35,672 bases of DNA, from positions 1 to 35,672 of the forward strand of contig NZ_JQCF01000028.1 of assembly GCF_001438805.1 (NCBI RefSeq). Direction: 5' to 3'. Source of the DNA: Companilactobacillus kimchiensis (GTDB lineage Bacteria; Bacillota; Bacilli; Lactobacillales; Lactobacillaceae). Every line of letters begins with the position of its first letter. The stretch's first letter is position 1. A program made the translations under genes and the position numbers. The notes below the pieces were generated by a model. The model saw only the letters and a program-made list of their open reading frames with translations, made no database searches and was not told the origin of the DNA. Below are positions 6,303 to 14,976 of this stretch, piece after piece.

Positions 6303-8657
6303 CTAGAGATCAACAATTGTTGCTCCAGAACCACCAGAACTTGCAGGCGCATATCCAAATGATTTTACACGTGGATTTCTTTGCAAGTAGTTGGTAACAC
6401 CTTTTCTGATAACACCTGTTCCAAAGCCATGCACAATCGTAACTTGATTATAACCAGCCAAGAGCGCTGAGTCGATATATTGGTCTAACTCAGTCATGGC
6501 CTCTTCATAACGTTTGCCACGAAGATCAAGTTTACTAGATAGACCAGTACTCTTAGTCCGACGAATCATGGTTGGTTTCTTTTCTGGCTCCGGCTCAACA
6601 CTTTGAACTTTCTCCAAATCATCCGCACCAAATTTCATCTTCAAAATACCTAATTGAACATCAAACTGACCATTCTTATCCTTACGGACGATTGTTCCGA
6701 TCTGATCATATGACAAAGTTTTAACATTGTCACCCACCTTCAATTCTTGACGGCGTTTGTTACGACGTAGCACTTTATTCTTCTTTACAGCATCATCTTG
6801 GTGCAAGTTCTTCAAACCAGTTTTGGCTGAAATAATCTGATCTTCTTTGACAGCTACGCCATCTTGTTCTAATTTATGTAGCTTGTCAATAATCTTGTCA
6901 GATTCTTTTTTGGCTTTCGAAACAATCTGATTAGCACGAACTTTAGCTGCCTGAATTTCCGAATTCTTAGACTTATCAAGTTGATCAGCCTTAGTTTCAA
7001 AATCCTTTTGAACATCTTTATTCTTATCCAATTGAATTTTTAACTGTGCATTCTTCTGTTCAAATTCTTTTCGACTGTTTTCCAAATCAGCAATCATATT
7101 ATTAAGATCTTGGCTTTCACCATCCATTAACGATTGTCCACGGTCAACCACACTTCGATCCATTCCCAAACGTGCTGCAATGTTAAAAGCATTACTTGCA
7201 CCGGGAATACCTATCAGCAAACGATAAGTTGGCTTTAATGATTTCTCATCAAATTCCATACTGGCATTGATAGTTTCTGGTGTGTTATATGCGAAGATTT
7301 TTAATTCAGGATAGTGAGTTGTTGCCATAATATAACAACTTGATTGAGCTAATTTCTCAAGGATAGCAATCGCAATTGCAGCTCCCTCTTGAGGATCAGT
7401 TCCGGCACCTAATTCATCGATCAGAACCAAACTGTGTTCTGAAACCTTATGAATGATATTAATAATATTATCCATATGTGATGAGAAAGTACTCAAGTTT
7501 TGTTCAATTGATTGTTCGTCACCGATATCCACAAAAACTTCATCAAAAACGGCAATTTCACTCTCTTCACGAGCTGGAATAAATAGTCCGGCTTGAGCCA
7601 TCAACTGAATCAAACCTAAAGTTTTCATAGTAATAGTTTTACCACCAGTATTAGGACCGGTAATCAACATTGATCTATAGCCGTCACCTAAACGAATATC
7701 ATTCGCTATAACCTTATCAGGGTCGATTAGCGGGTGTTTTGCATTATGAAGATCAACTATATGCTCTTTGGAAATAATTGGCTCAGTCGCCTTTATTTCT
7801 TTAGCATACTTAGCCTTAGCATTGATCACATCAAATTGTGCCAAAACTTCATTGTTCTTCACAATTTCATCAATCTCTGGACGAACCAAATTAGATAAAT
7901 TATTCAAAATTCGAATTTCTTCGGACTTTTCCGTTACTTGAGCTTCATGCAATTGATTATTCATTCCCACAACAGCTTGGGGTTCAATATAGAGCGTTTG
8001 TCCACTGGCACTTTGGTCATGAACAACTCCACCAAATTTGGCCTTATATTCTGTCTTAACAGGTACTACAAATCGATCATCACGCAGAGTAACGATAGCC
8101 TCAGTTAAATACTTCGTATTTTTACCACGAGTAAATTGACCCATCGACTCTCTAATTTGATCATTTAATTTACTGATTCGACCACGGATATACTTCAGAT
8201 CATCTGAAGCAGTATCAAGAACTCGACCAGTATCATCAAGTGAACGAGCAATTCTTTTTGTTAAAGCTGGATTATCGATCAAATTATCATTTAAAGCATA
8301 CAACTGACGTAGGTCTACTTGATCATCCTTTAAAGCCTCAAAGAATTCCTTTAATTCACTAGTATTTTGAAGAACTTGGCCAATTGCAGCCAATTCTGTT
8401 CCATTTAAGTTTCCGTCTTTTTTCAAACGGTTAGCTTGATCATGGAGATCAGCTAATTTTCTAACCGGGATTTCACCCTTAATACGAATAATATCGGCCC
8501 CATCTTTAGTTTGATCAATCAATCGTTGAACAATTGATTCGACCGACATAGGCATTAATTTGTGTAAGAGAGTTTTCCCGCGTGTTGTTATCAGATATTT
8601 GGCAATTTCAGCTTTGATCTTGTCAAATTCTAATACTTTCAAAGCTTTATTATTCAT
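6303..8657 (-). CDS. mutS2: MutS2: endonuclease/ATPase with C-terminal Smr domain
   Basis: A MutS paralogue without the mismatch-recognition domain. In Bacillus it splits collided ribosomes, and elsewhere it suppresses recombination. The 784-residue protein has the MutS core with Walker A GPNTGGKT at 334-341, a Walker B/signature LVLIDELGAGTDPQEG, a long coiled coil (about 520-640), a KOW-like segment (VGDNVKTLSYDQIGTIV) and a C-terminal Smr domain from about 710 with LDLRG and HGFGTG (743-748). The start ATG follows AGGAGAG. It sits between cvpA and trxA; a wobble-rich hairpin lies in the cvpA-mutS2 gap. Confidence 0.95.
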   Translation of the reverse strand: MNNKALKVLEFDKIKAEIAKYLITTRGKTLLHKLMPMSVESIVQRLIDQTKDGADIIRIKGEIPVRKLADLHDQANRLKKDGNLNGTELAAIGQVLQNTSELKEFFEALKDDQVDLRQLYALNDNLIDNPALTKRIARSLDDTGRVLDTASDDLKYIRGRISKLNDQIRESMGQFTRGKNTKYLTEAIVTLRDDRFVVPVKTEYKAKFGGVVHDQSASGQTLYIEPQAVVGMNNQLHEAQVTEKSEEIRILNNLSNLVRPEIDEIVKNNEVLAQFDVINAKAKYAKEIKATEPIISKEHIVDLHNAKHPLIDPDKVIANDIRLGDGYRSMLITGPNTGGKTITMKTLGLIQLMAQAGLFIPAREESEIAVFDEVFVDIGDEQSIEQNLSTFSSHMDNIINIIHKVSEHSLVLIDELGAGTDPQEGAAIAIAILEKLAQSSCYIMATTHYPELKIFAYNTPETINASMEFDEKSLKPTYRLLIGIPGASNAFNIAARLGMDRSVVDRGQSLMDGESQDLNNMIADLENSRKEFEQKNAQLKIQLDKNKDVQKDFETKADQLDKSKNSEIQAAKVRANQIVSKAKKESDKIIDKLHKLEQDGVAVKEDQIISAKTGLKNLHQDDAVKKNKVLRRNKRRQELKVGDNVKTLSYDQIGTIVRKDKNGQFDVQLGILKMKFGADDLEKVQSVEPEPEKKPTMIRRTKSTGLSSKLDLRGKRYEEAMTELDQYIDSALLAGYNQVTIVHGFGTGVIRKGVTNYLQRNPRVKSFGYAPASSGGSGATIVDL

Positions 8658-8677
8658 AAGTCTCTCCTATTACAAAA

Positions 8678-8707
8678 TTAGACCGAAACAAAATTGTCTC
8701 AGCCTAA
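8678..8707 (-). terminator. Attenuator-like hairpin between cvpA and mutS2
   Basis: On the minus strand the 30-nt TTAGGCTGAGACAA/TTGTTTCGGTCTAA segment pairs over 14 positions, several of them G-T, with only two central unpaired bases, and is followed by TTTTG. The wobble pairs favour folding on the transcribed strand. It may reduce readthrough into mutS2 or be an mRNA processing site. Confidence 0.45.
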
Positions 8708-8711
8708 AAGT

Positions 8712-9254
8712 TTATATAGCTCCGATCCACAAACGACTAATTTCGGCCGTTAAAATCGGCGTATTCTTAATCATCGCTGAAGCTACAAATGAATGTTGCA
8801 AAGCATGTTGAATACCTGGTACTGGAATCATTGCCAATATCAACATCACCATAAAAATAGTGACATATGTGACAACCAATCCAATAATTCCTCCACTCAA
8901 AAGATTTACATCATTGTACATTGGGAAATAAGTCAATCTCTTAAAATAAAGACCTACGAATCTCACAATAATCCAACCAATGAAGCAAATAAAGATAAAA
9001 GCAAAGGCACGGTAAAATGCATTATCTAGTTCCATACCAACTTTTGTTGAGAAAAAGGCAAACTCACTGCCCAAATTTGCAGAAGGATAAGGCACGATCA
9101 TTTCAAACTTTGGTCCGAGTCCTCGAAAAGATACTAAAGCCAAACAAAAGAATAGTGCATATCCAACTGCATAAAATGCCTCCATGGCTAAACCACGGCG
9201 CGCACCAATATAAAAACCATAAATCAAAAGTAAAATAAGTAACAGACTAAGCAT
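8712..9254 (-). CDS. cvpA: CvpA family membrane protein
   Basis: A 180-residue integral membrane protein with about four hydrophobic segments (residues near 2-16, 25-44, 80-105 and 120-145), starting MLSLLLILLLIYGFYIGARRGLAMEA, which matches the CvpA N-terminal pattern. CvpA proteins are associated with colicin V production and envelope stress in enterobacteria; their role in Firmicutes is not defined. The position upstream of mutS2 is conserved in bacilli and lactobacilli. zapA, often upstream, is absent. ATG at 9254 follows AAGGGGAA. Confidence 0.85.
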   Translation of the reverse strand: MLSLLLILLLIYGFYIGARRGLAMEAFYAVGYALFFCLALVSFRGLGPKFEMIVPYPSANLGSEFAFFSTKVGMELDNAFYRAFAFIFICFIGWIIVRFVGLYFKRLTYFPMYNDVNLLSGGIIGLVVTYVTIFMVMLILAMIPVPGIQHALQHSFVASAMIKNTPILTAEISRLWIGAI

Positions 9255-9297
9255 TATTTCCCCTTACTTCAATCATGCTAAAAAAGCGAATTTATAA

Positions 9298-9325
9298 ATC
9301 ATATTTACGATGAGACTATAAACAA
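9298..9325 (-). promoter_or_regulatory. Possible cvpA promoter
   Basis: Minus-strand TTGTTT followed 16 bp later by TATGAT, just after the upstream terminator hairpin and about 50 bp before the cvpA start. Only a moderate match. Confidence 0.35.
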
Positions 9326-9328
9326 TCA

Positions 9329-9352
9329 AACGATTGGCTTGCGCCAATCGTT
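9329..9352. terminator. Intrinsic terminator of the alaS-DUF1292 operon
   Basis: A 10-bp perfect stem, AACGATTGGC with GCCAATCGTT, with loop GCAA on the minus strand (a GNRA tetraloop), followed by TTGATTGTTTAT. It lies 11 bp after the DUF1292 stop. Confidence 0.85.
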
Positions 9353-9363
9353 AATTTTATACC

Positions 9364-9666
9364 CTATTCATCGTCCTCGTCACTTGTGAAGGTGTTCAAA
9401 ACTTCTTGAACCATATCCCATTCTTCAGGATCATCAATTGGATCTAATTCTCCAGCATCAACGTCACCATTTTCGTCTGGTGAGAATGAGAAGGCTTGAA
9501 TTTCGATTTCATCTGAATCTTCAGAATCCTTTGGATATAAGAATACATATGATTTACCATAATCATCTGAATCAAAAGTAAAAAGAATCTTATAAACTTC
9601 TTTGTTACCTTGGTCATCACTTAAAATAACTTCATCTAAATCTTTTGGTGGTTGTTCTTCACTCAT
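9364..9666 (-). CDS. yrzB: DUF1292 family protein (YrzB-like)
   Basis: A 100-residue, very acidic protein (many D and E; C-terminal TSDEDDE) with the core motif GNKEVYKILFTFDSDDYGKSYVFLYP typical of DUF1292. The gene is conserved at the end of the alaS-yrzL-yrrK-yrzB operon in Firmicutes, and the same order is seen here. The function is unknown. The ATG at 9666 is 8 bases from AAGG; the GTG at 9675 belongs to the ribosome binding site AAGGTGAT. It starts 10 bp after ruvX and ends at a strong terminator. Confidence 0.88.
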   Translation of the reverse strand: MSEEQPPKDLDEVILSDDQGNKEVYKILFTFDSDDYGKSYVFLYPKDSEDSDEIEIQAFSFSPDENGDVDAGELDPIDDPEEWDMVQEVLNTFTSDEDDE

Positions 9667-9676
9667 AAATATCACC

Positions 9677-10111
9677 TTAATTTCGTGTTAGTTTGCCCTT
9701 TGCATCAAGATAATTTTGTAAAATCATCTCAGCGGCAATCTTATCGATAACTTTCTTACGTTTTTTGCGAGATACATCAGCTTCATCAATCAGCATTCTT
9801 TCAGCTTGAACGGTCGTTAAACGTTCATCAATGAAATCAGTTGGCAAATGAAATCTATCTTCAACCATCTGACCATACTCACGAGATTTAACTACTCTAG
9901 GACCCTCAGTATTGTTCATATTTTTGGGCAGACCAAGTACTATACCTGTTGGTTGTCTTTCTTTGATAATTTCGCCTAATCGATCAAGGCCAAATTCTTC
10001 TTTATCCTCATTGATACGAATAATCTCTACTCCCTGAGCTGTCCAACCTAAAAGGTCACTACAGGCAACTCCGACAGTTCGTGAACCAACGTCTAAACCT
10101 AATAATCTCAT
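9677..10111 (-). CDS. ruvX: RuvX/YqgF: pre-16S rRNA nuclease, Holliday junction resolvase-like
   Basis: An RNase H-fold protein of the YqgF family; in E. coli it matures the 16S rRNA 5' end, and it is often annotated as a putative Holliday junction resolvase. The 144-residue protein has the N-terminal [18 protein letters not shown] with catalytic D7, [13 protein letters not shown], the FIDERLTT motif and a late acidic residue in [12 protein letters not shown]. Its ATG immediately follows the ireB stop (TAAATG), so translation is tightly coupled. It belongs to the alaS-ireB-ruvX-DUF1292 operon. Confidence 0.93.
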   Translation of the reverse strand: MRLLGLDVGSRTVGVACSDLLGWTAQGVEIIRINEDKEEFGLDRLGEIIKERQPTGIVLGLPKNMNNTEGPRVVKSREYGQMVEDRFHLPTDFIDERLTTVQAERMLIDEADVSRKKRKKVIDKIAAEMILQNYLDAKGKLTRN

Positions 10112-10369
10112 TTATTTACCTTGATTGAGATAACTCTTTACTAATTCTTCAATTATCTCGTCTCTTTCATGTTTCAAAATCAAATTACGGGCATCATTGT
10201 GTCGTGGAATATAAGCCGGATCACCAGAAAGTAGGTATCCAACAATTTGGTTAATTGGATTATATCCTTTTTCTTCTAGTGACTGGTAAACACTTTGCAG
10301 TGTTTCTTTGACATCTTTGCCTTTGTTTTCATTAAAGTCAAAACTCATAGTTTTATCAAGTGAACTCAT
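10112..10369 (-). CDS. ireB: IreB family regulatory phosphoprotein (DUF965/YrzL)
   Basis: An 85-residue protein almost entirely alike the IreB/YrzL family: [13 protein letters not shown], then [45 protein letters not shown] and the [16 protein letters not shown] tail. In Enterococcus IreB is a substrate of the Ser/Thr kinase IreK and negatively controls cephalosporin resistance. The two N-terminal threonine/serine positions where IreB is phosphorylated fall in the first ten residues; which one is modified cannot be read here. The start follows GGAGGT; a TATAAT-type promoter precedes it within the 63-bp gap after alaS. Confidence 0.93.
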   Translation of the reverse strand: MSSLDKTMSFDFNENKGKDVKETLQSVYQSLEEKGYNPINQIVGYLLSGDPAYIPRHNDARNLILKHERDEIIEELVKSYLNQGK

Positions 10370-10419
10370 GGCAAACCTCCGTATAACTAAAATTTAAGTG
10401 ACCGAAAAGCTTCATTTCA

Positions 10420-10425
10420 ATTATA
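10420..10425 (-). promoter_or_regulatory. Possible internal promoter for ireB-ruvX-DUF1292
   Basis: A perfect TATAAT on the minus strand, 50 bp upstream of ireB; the -35 region falls at the alaS stop and is weak. It would allow expression independent of the alaS T-box. Confidence 0.4.
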
Positions 10426-10432
10426 GCCCACT

Positions 10433-13069
10433 TTAATAAGATTTAATAATATCTTTGGCTAATTGTAACGCATTTGTTAAACCAGCAGGATTTTTACCAC
10501 CAGCTTGCGCCATATCTGGACGACCACCGCCGCCACCTTGAATTTCCTTAGATATTTTCTTAATTAAATCTCCAGCCTTAACTCCCTTAGCTTGAGCATC
10601 CTTAGTAACTGCAACAACTAAACTAGCTTTATCGTCGCCACTAGCACCAAGAACTAGGATATCTGACTTACTGTCATTTTTCCAATTATCAGCTAATTGT
10701 CTAAGAGTAGCCATATCAGCAGGAATAATATTTGAAATAACCTTAAATCCGTTGATGTCTTCAATGTTATCAAAGACTTCAGCTGACTTTTGACTTGTAA
10801 GTTGTGTCTTCAAGTTTTGGTTATCACGTTTTAAAGCTTTGATCTCATCAACCATTTGAGTTGCTCTAGCAGGAACATCCTTTAATTGGTTAACTTTCAT
10901 ATTTGTAGCAGTTGCTTGTAATGCTTGTAATTGTTCATTCAGATATTCAAAAGCCTCTTCACCTGTAACGGCTTCAATTCTTCTTGTACCTGAACCAATA
11001 GCTGATTCTGAAGTGATCTTAAAGAGTCCTAATTCAGAAGTATTACGGGCATGTGTTCCACCACAGAATTCAGTTGAGAAATCATCAATTTCAACCACAC
11101 GGACTTTATCTCCGTATTTTTCACTGAATAAAGCAATGGCACCCTTCTTCTTTTTAGCTTCTTCGATAGGTAAAACTTCAGTCTGAACAGGAATAGCATC
11201 CCAAATTTTTTCGTTAACGATCTTCTCAAGTTGACTGATTTGGTCTTCTGTCAAAGCCGCATTGCTATTAAAATCAAAACGAAGATAATCTGGTTCCACT
11301 AATGATCCCGCTTGATGAGTTCTAGCACTAACAACATCACGCAAAGCTTGATCTAACAAGTGAGTTGCTGTGTGATTATGACGAACTTTTTCACGGAAAT
11401 CAGCATCAATTTCTAGCTTGTATTCTGCATCAGCTGAAATTTCAGACATAACGTTTACGACATGAATATTTTGTCCATTAGGAGCGTGTTGAACATCAAC
11501 AACTTCTGCAACTTGATTACCGTTAAGATCGTAGATATTACCAGCATCAGCCACTTGACCACCCATTTCAGCATAGAAAGGAGTTGTATCAAAGATAAGT
11601 TGGGCTTGACCTTCAGCAACGGTCTTAGCTTCTTTATCATTAACAATAATATTCTTCAAAGTACTTTGAGTTTCATTGTGATCATAACCAACGAATTCAC
11701 TAGGTGTTTTGATTTCCATCAATGTTTCATCTTGCATACCCATTGATTGAAGATTACCACGGGCATCACGAGCACGTTGTTTTTGTTCTTCCATGTTTTG
11801 CTTAAAGCCGGCTTCATCAACTGAGAGACCAACATCTTCAGCATATTCACGAGTAAGTTCCATTGGGAAACCATAAGTATCGTAAAGCTTAAAGGCATTA
11901 GCACCGTCAATAACAGTTTCGTTCTTCTTACGAAGATCAGCAATAACACCGTTAAGTAAAGCCAATCCAGCATCAAGTGTTTCTGAAAAACGTTTTTCCT
12001 CTTGTTGGATTGTCTTAGCAATAAAGTCTTGTTGTTGGCTAACTTCTGGATAATAGCTTTCCATGATTGAACCAACAATTGGTACCAATCTGTAAAGGAA
12101 TGGTCCGTTAACACCAAGTTTTTTACCATTTAGAACAGCACGTCTGATCAAACGTCTGATAACATAACCACGACCTTCGTTTGAAGGAAGAGCGCCATCA
12201 CCAATTGCAAAGGAAACTGAACGAGCATGATCAGCAATAATCTTGAATGAAATATCATCCTCAGCATTTTCGTCATACTTCTTGCCACAGAGTGAACCAA
12301 CATCTTCGATCAAAGGCATGAATAAATCAGTTTCAAAATTAGTCTTAGTACCTTGAATAATAGAAACTAAACGTTCTAGTCCTAAACCAGTATCAATGTT
12401 CTTATGTGGTTGTTCAACGTATTGACCATTTGGTAAATGATTTAATTCAGAAAAGACAATGTTCCAAACTTCAAGATAACGTTCATTTTCGCCACCAGGA
12501 TAGTTTTCAGGATCATCTTCAGACAAGTTATTGAATGATTGACCACGATCATAGAATATTTCAGAATCAGGACCACAAGGACCTTCACCAATATCCCAGA
12601 AGTTATCTTCATTCTTCAAAATATGGTCGGCAGCAACACCTGCTTCAGCCCACATCTTTTGTGTATCGGTATCCTTAGGATAAGTAGTGATATACAAATT
12701 ATCCTTATCTAAGCCGATCCATTCTGGACTTGTTAAAAATTCAAAGGCCCAAGGAATAGCATCTTTCTTGAAATAATCACCAACTGAGAAATTACCCATC
12801 ATTTCAAAGAACGTTTGGTGACGAGCGGTTTTACCAACATTTTCGATATCATTAGTTCTGATACATTTTTGAGCACTGGTAATACGTGGATTATTAGGTA
12901 CAACTGTACCATCAAAATATTTTTTCATTGTAGCAACACCAGAGTTGATCCACAACAAAGTTGGATCATCATGTGGAACCAATGGTGCACTAGGTTCAAT
13001 CATGTGACCTTTAGATTGGAAAAAGTCTAAAAACATCTTTCTTATTTCAGCACTTGATAAATTTTTCAT
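10433..13069 (-). CDS. alaS: Alanyl-tRNA synthetase
   Basis: Charges tRNA-Ala and edits mischarged Ser/Gly. The 878-residue protein has the class II catalytic core at the N-terminus (AEIRKMFLDFFQSKGH, ARHQTFFEMMGNFSVGDYF, TGLGLERLV), the editing domain with HNHTATH (about residue 570) and CGGTHARNTSELG, and a C-terminal DHHA1/C-Ala domain with GGGGGRPDMAQAGG. The start is ATG 13069 after GGGGAGATAG. The frame is open for 21 codons further, but those codons are the T-box and antiterminator. Expression is expected to be controlled by that T-box in response to uncharged tRNA-Ala. Confidence 0.97.
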   Translation of the reverse strand: MKNLSSAEIRKMFLDFFQSKGHMIEPSAPLVPHDDPTLLWINSGVATMKKYFDGTVVPNNPRITSAQKCIRTNDIENVGKTARHQTFFEMMGNFSVGDYFKKDAIPWAFEFLTSPEWIGLDKDNLYITTYPKDTDTQKMWAEAGVAADHILKNEDNFWDIGEGPCGPDSEIFYDRGQSFNNLSEDDPENYPGGENERYLEVWNIVFSELNHLPNGQYVEQPHKNIDTGLGLERLVSIIQGTKTNFETDLFMPLIEDVGSLCGKKYDENAEDDISFKIIADHARSVSFAIGDGALPSNEGRGYVIRRLIRRAVLNGKKLGVNGPFLYRLVPIVGSIMESYYPEVSQQQDFIAKTIQQEEKRFSETLDAGLALLNGVIADLRKKNETVIDGANAFKLYDTYGFPMELTREYAEDVGLSVDEAGFKQNMEEQKQRARDARGNLQSMGMQDETLMEIKTPSEFVGYDHNETQSTLKNIIVNDKEAKTVAEGQAQLIFDTTPFYAEMGGQVADAGNIYDLNGNQVAEVVDVQHAPNGQNIHVVNVMSEISADAEYKLEIDADFREKVRHNHTATHLLDQALRDVVSARTHQAGSLVEPDYLRFDFNSNAALTEDQISQLEKIVNEKIWDAIPVQTEVLPIEEAKKKKGAIALFSEKYGDKVRVVEIDDFSTEFCGGTHARNTSELGLFKITSESAIGSGTRRIEAVTGEEAFEYLNEQLQALQATATNMKVNQLKDVPARATQMVDEIKALKRDNQNLKTQLTSQKSAEVFDNIEDINGFKVISNIIPADMATLRQLADNWKNDSKSDILVLGASGDDKASLVVAVTKDAQAKGVKAGDLIKKISKEIQGGGGGRPDMAQAGGKNPAGLTNALQLAKDIIKSY

Positions 13070-13077
13070 TCTATCTC

Positions 13078-13266
13078 CCCATAAAAAACGAAAAATCGCT
13101 GCAACTCCAAGGACGCCCATGCGCGGTACCACCTTGTTTGCAACGATTCTCGTTAGCCTCTCAAATATATTATATACAATTTAAATTGGCAGCATCTTTA
13201 TCATAAATATTTCGGCGTTCTCAGCAACTAGCCTTCTCTTTAAATATTCACGATAAGATATATCCA
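13078..13266 (-). promoter_or_regulatory. T-box riboswitch leader of alaS
   Basis: The 14-nt T-box AAGGTGGTACCGCG lies at 13122-13135 on the minus strand and pairs with downstream GGCGTCCTT to form the antiterminator. AATCGTTGCAA (13138-13148) can pair with TTGCAGCGATT (13094-13104), followed by TTTTTCGTTTTTT, the presumed terminator. Upstream, ATCTTATCGTGAATATTT pairs with AAATATTTATGATAAAGAT to make a stem I that contains GAGAAGG and GCTGAGA-like elements. An adjacent GATGCTGCC holds GCT or GCC triplets as alanine specifier candidates; I could not decide which. Confidence 0.88.
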
Positions 13267-13272
13267 AGGAAA

Positions 13273-13301
13273 ATATTAACCATCAACTTAAAAATTGTCA
13301 A
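13273..13301 (-). promoter_or_regulatory. alaS promoter
   Basis: On the minus strand a perfect -35 TTGACA (13296-13301) and -10 TAATAT (13273-13278) with exactly 17 bp between them, giving a start just before the T-box leader. It is the best sigma-A promoter in the window. Confidence 0.88.
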
Positions 13302-13313
13302 TATTTAAAAAAC

Positions 13314-14663
13314 TTAACTATTATTTTTTTTACGTCTCTCGTCTCGTTCTTGTCTTCTATCTTGTCTAATTCTAACTTTTCGCTGTTGACGATGTTCGGC
13401 ATCGATAGCTTGCTTGATCTTTTTCTTGTAACCAGGTTTGCGCTTGTTCTTCTGTTTCTTAACAAACCCAACTAACTTAGTATCAAGTTTTTCTTGATCA
13501 GCTTTACGGTGAACACGACGGTCACGTTCAACTGCATCAACAATCTCATCATTCTTAATATCCTTAGGCACAAACTTGATACCCATATGTTCAATTTCAT
13601 CAACCTTGTGTTCTTCACCAGGTTCATAGAAAGTGATAGCAGTTCCGGACATCTTGTTACGACCAGTTCTACCAATACGGTGAATTAAGAAGTCTAAATC
13701 AACTGGAATTTCAGCATTGATAACGTGTGAAACACCGCTGATATCAATTCCACGAGCAGCCAAATCAGTAGCTACAACGAATTGATATTCCATATTTTCA
13801 ACTTGTTTCATAGTACGTTTACGTTCACGAGGTGACAAACCACCATGGATTCTGGCAACTTTCATCCCTTTACCACGTAAATAATTGTAAATCTCATCAA
13901 CAGTTTTCTTCGTATTAGCGAAAACCAAGACTAAGTATGGCTCACCGATAGTCATTAACTGATAAATAATTTCTTTTTTATCACGTCCATGAGTAAACAT
14001 CAACCAGTTATCAACGTTCTTAGGAATAACTGTTCCATTTTTAATTTCTACACGTTGTGGTCCATGCATATATTTCTTCAAGAATGGTTCTAGCTTTTGA
14101 GGAATCGTAGCTGAGAAGACCATCATCTCACGGTTTTCTGGCAACTTGTTAGTGATGCTATCAACATCATTTAAGAATCCCATGTCCAAAGTCATATCAG
14201 CTTCATCAACAACATATCTTTGAACATTTTCAACGTGAAGATCATTTTCACGGATCAAATCCCAAAGTCTACCCGGAGTTCCGATAGCAATTTGTGGTTG
14301 GTGAGCATCAAGCTTTCTCTTTTGTCTTTCACGATCAGAACCACCAACAAAAATGAAGGCATTATACTCTTCAGGATAATTCTTCAAAATTGCTTGAGTA
14401 TCTTCGTAAATTTGATAAGCCAATTCTCTACTTGGGGTTGCAATCAAGAGTTGAACCTCTTGCTTATCTGTCAAAGCATTCATTGCAGGTAGCAAGAACG
14501 CATGTGTTTTACCGGAACCAGTTTCAGATTGAACAATAATATCTTTTTTCTTGTTAACTAAAGAAATTACTGCCTCCTGCACTTGTGTCGGTTCATCGAA
14601 ATGAATCTCTTTTAATGATTTGTTGATTGCATCATTAAAGTTGTATTGTGAAAATTTAGTCAT
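13314..14663 (-). CDS. cshB: DEAD-box RNA helicase, CshB-like
   Basis: ATP-dependent RNA helicase of the cold-shock/ribosome-assembly type. The 449-residue protein carries the Q-motif near F22-Q29, motif I ETGSGKT (47-53), TPSRELA, TPGRL, motif II DEAD (153-156) in VVDEADMTLDMGF, motif III SAT (184-186), and motif VI HRIGRTGR (328-335). The tail from about 385 is strongly basic (KKQKNKRKPGYKKKIK, RQDRRQERDERRKK), fitting RNA binding. The DMGF context and short tail favour CshB over CshA. It is monocistronic, with its own promoter between it and repeat copy 3. Confidence 0.9.
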   Translation of the reverse strand: MTKFSQYNFNDAINKSLKEIHFDEPTQVQEAVISLVNKKKDIIVQSETGSGKTHAFLLPAMNALTDKQEVQLLIATPSRELAYQIYEDTQAILKNYPEEYNAFIFVGGSDRERQKRKLDAHQPQIAIGTPGRLWDLIRENDLHVENVQRYVVDEADMTLDMGFLNDVDSITNKLPENREMMVFSATIPQKLEPFLKKYMHGPQRVEIKNGTVIPKNVDNWLMFTHGRDKKEIIYQLMTIGEPYLVLVFANTKKTVDEIYNYLRGKGMKVARIHGGLSPRERKRTMKQVENMEYQFVVATDLAARGIDISGVSHVINAEIPVDLDFLIHRIGRTGRNKMSGTAITFYEPGEEHKVDEIEHMGIKFVPKDIKNDEIVDAVERDRRVHRKADQEKLDTKLVGFVKKQKNKRKPGYKKKIKQAIDAEHRQQRKVRIRQDRRQERDERRKKNNS

Positions 14664-14715
14664 CTATTCACCCTTCTGGTTTAAATAAGTTCATCATAAC
14701 AGTTATCTGTGTTTT

Positions 14716-14744
14716 ATTATACTAATCATTTATTTGAATGACAT
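14716..14744 (-). promoter_or_regulatory. cshB promoter
   Basis: Minus-strand ATGTCA (14739-14744), 17 bp, then TATAAT (14716-14721). The 5' UTR is about 45 nt. The end of repeat copy 3 lies only 5 bp upstream of the -35. Confidence 0.6.
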
Positions 14745-14748
14745 TAAG

Positions 14749-14916
14749 GATGCCGCTCTCCGCAAGGAAGAAAAAATTGGCTGGAACATAACGGGCACAA
14801 CTTGGAGCCTCTTGTTCCAAGAGTCTTCAAGCTTGGCCTTTTACTAATCCGGCAAAATACGCCGAATAAGTAAAATCTCGCTATTTAGCCATTTTTTCTT
14901 CCTTACTCCGAGCTAG
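14749..14916 (-). repeat. Dispersed structured repeat, copy 3
   Basis: A full-length 168-bp element in the opposite orientation to copy 1. The outer stem is the CCGCAAGGAAGAAAAAATTGGC side against GCCATTTTTTCTTCCTTACTCCG. Hairpin A is TTTTACTAATCCGGC with GCCGAATAAGTAAAA. Hairpin B is CTTGGAGCCTCTTG with CAAGAGTCTTCAAG (one wobble, one mismatch). It lies upstream of cshB and is nearly identical to copy 5. Confidence 0.9.
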
Positions 14917-14942
14917 TGTTAATTAATTCATTATTTAGTCAA

Positions 14943-14958
14943 GGTTTATTAATAAACC
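14943..14958. repeat. Perfect 16-bp palindrome between repeat copies 3 and 4
   Basis: GGTTTATTAATAAACC is its own reverse complement. It sits near the middle of the 60-bp spacer that separates the two oppositely oriented repeat copies. Possibly a protein-binding site or a centre of the inverted arrangement; no function can be assigned. Confidence 0.6.
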
Positions 14959-14976
14959 ATTATAAACACAAATACA

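Noticed and set aside
11029-12129. Several open frames of 60-140 codons on both strands inside alaS
   Set aside because: They are alternative-frame shadows of a strongly conserved coding region, lack ribosome binding sites and have atypical composition. The same holds for similar frames within mutS, mutL, tgt and cshB.
13070-13132. N-terminal 21-residue extension of AlaRS
   Set aside because: These codons are the T-box, antiterminator and ribosome binding site; AlaRS homology begins at the ATG at 13069.
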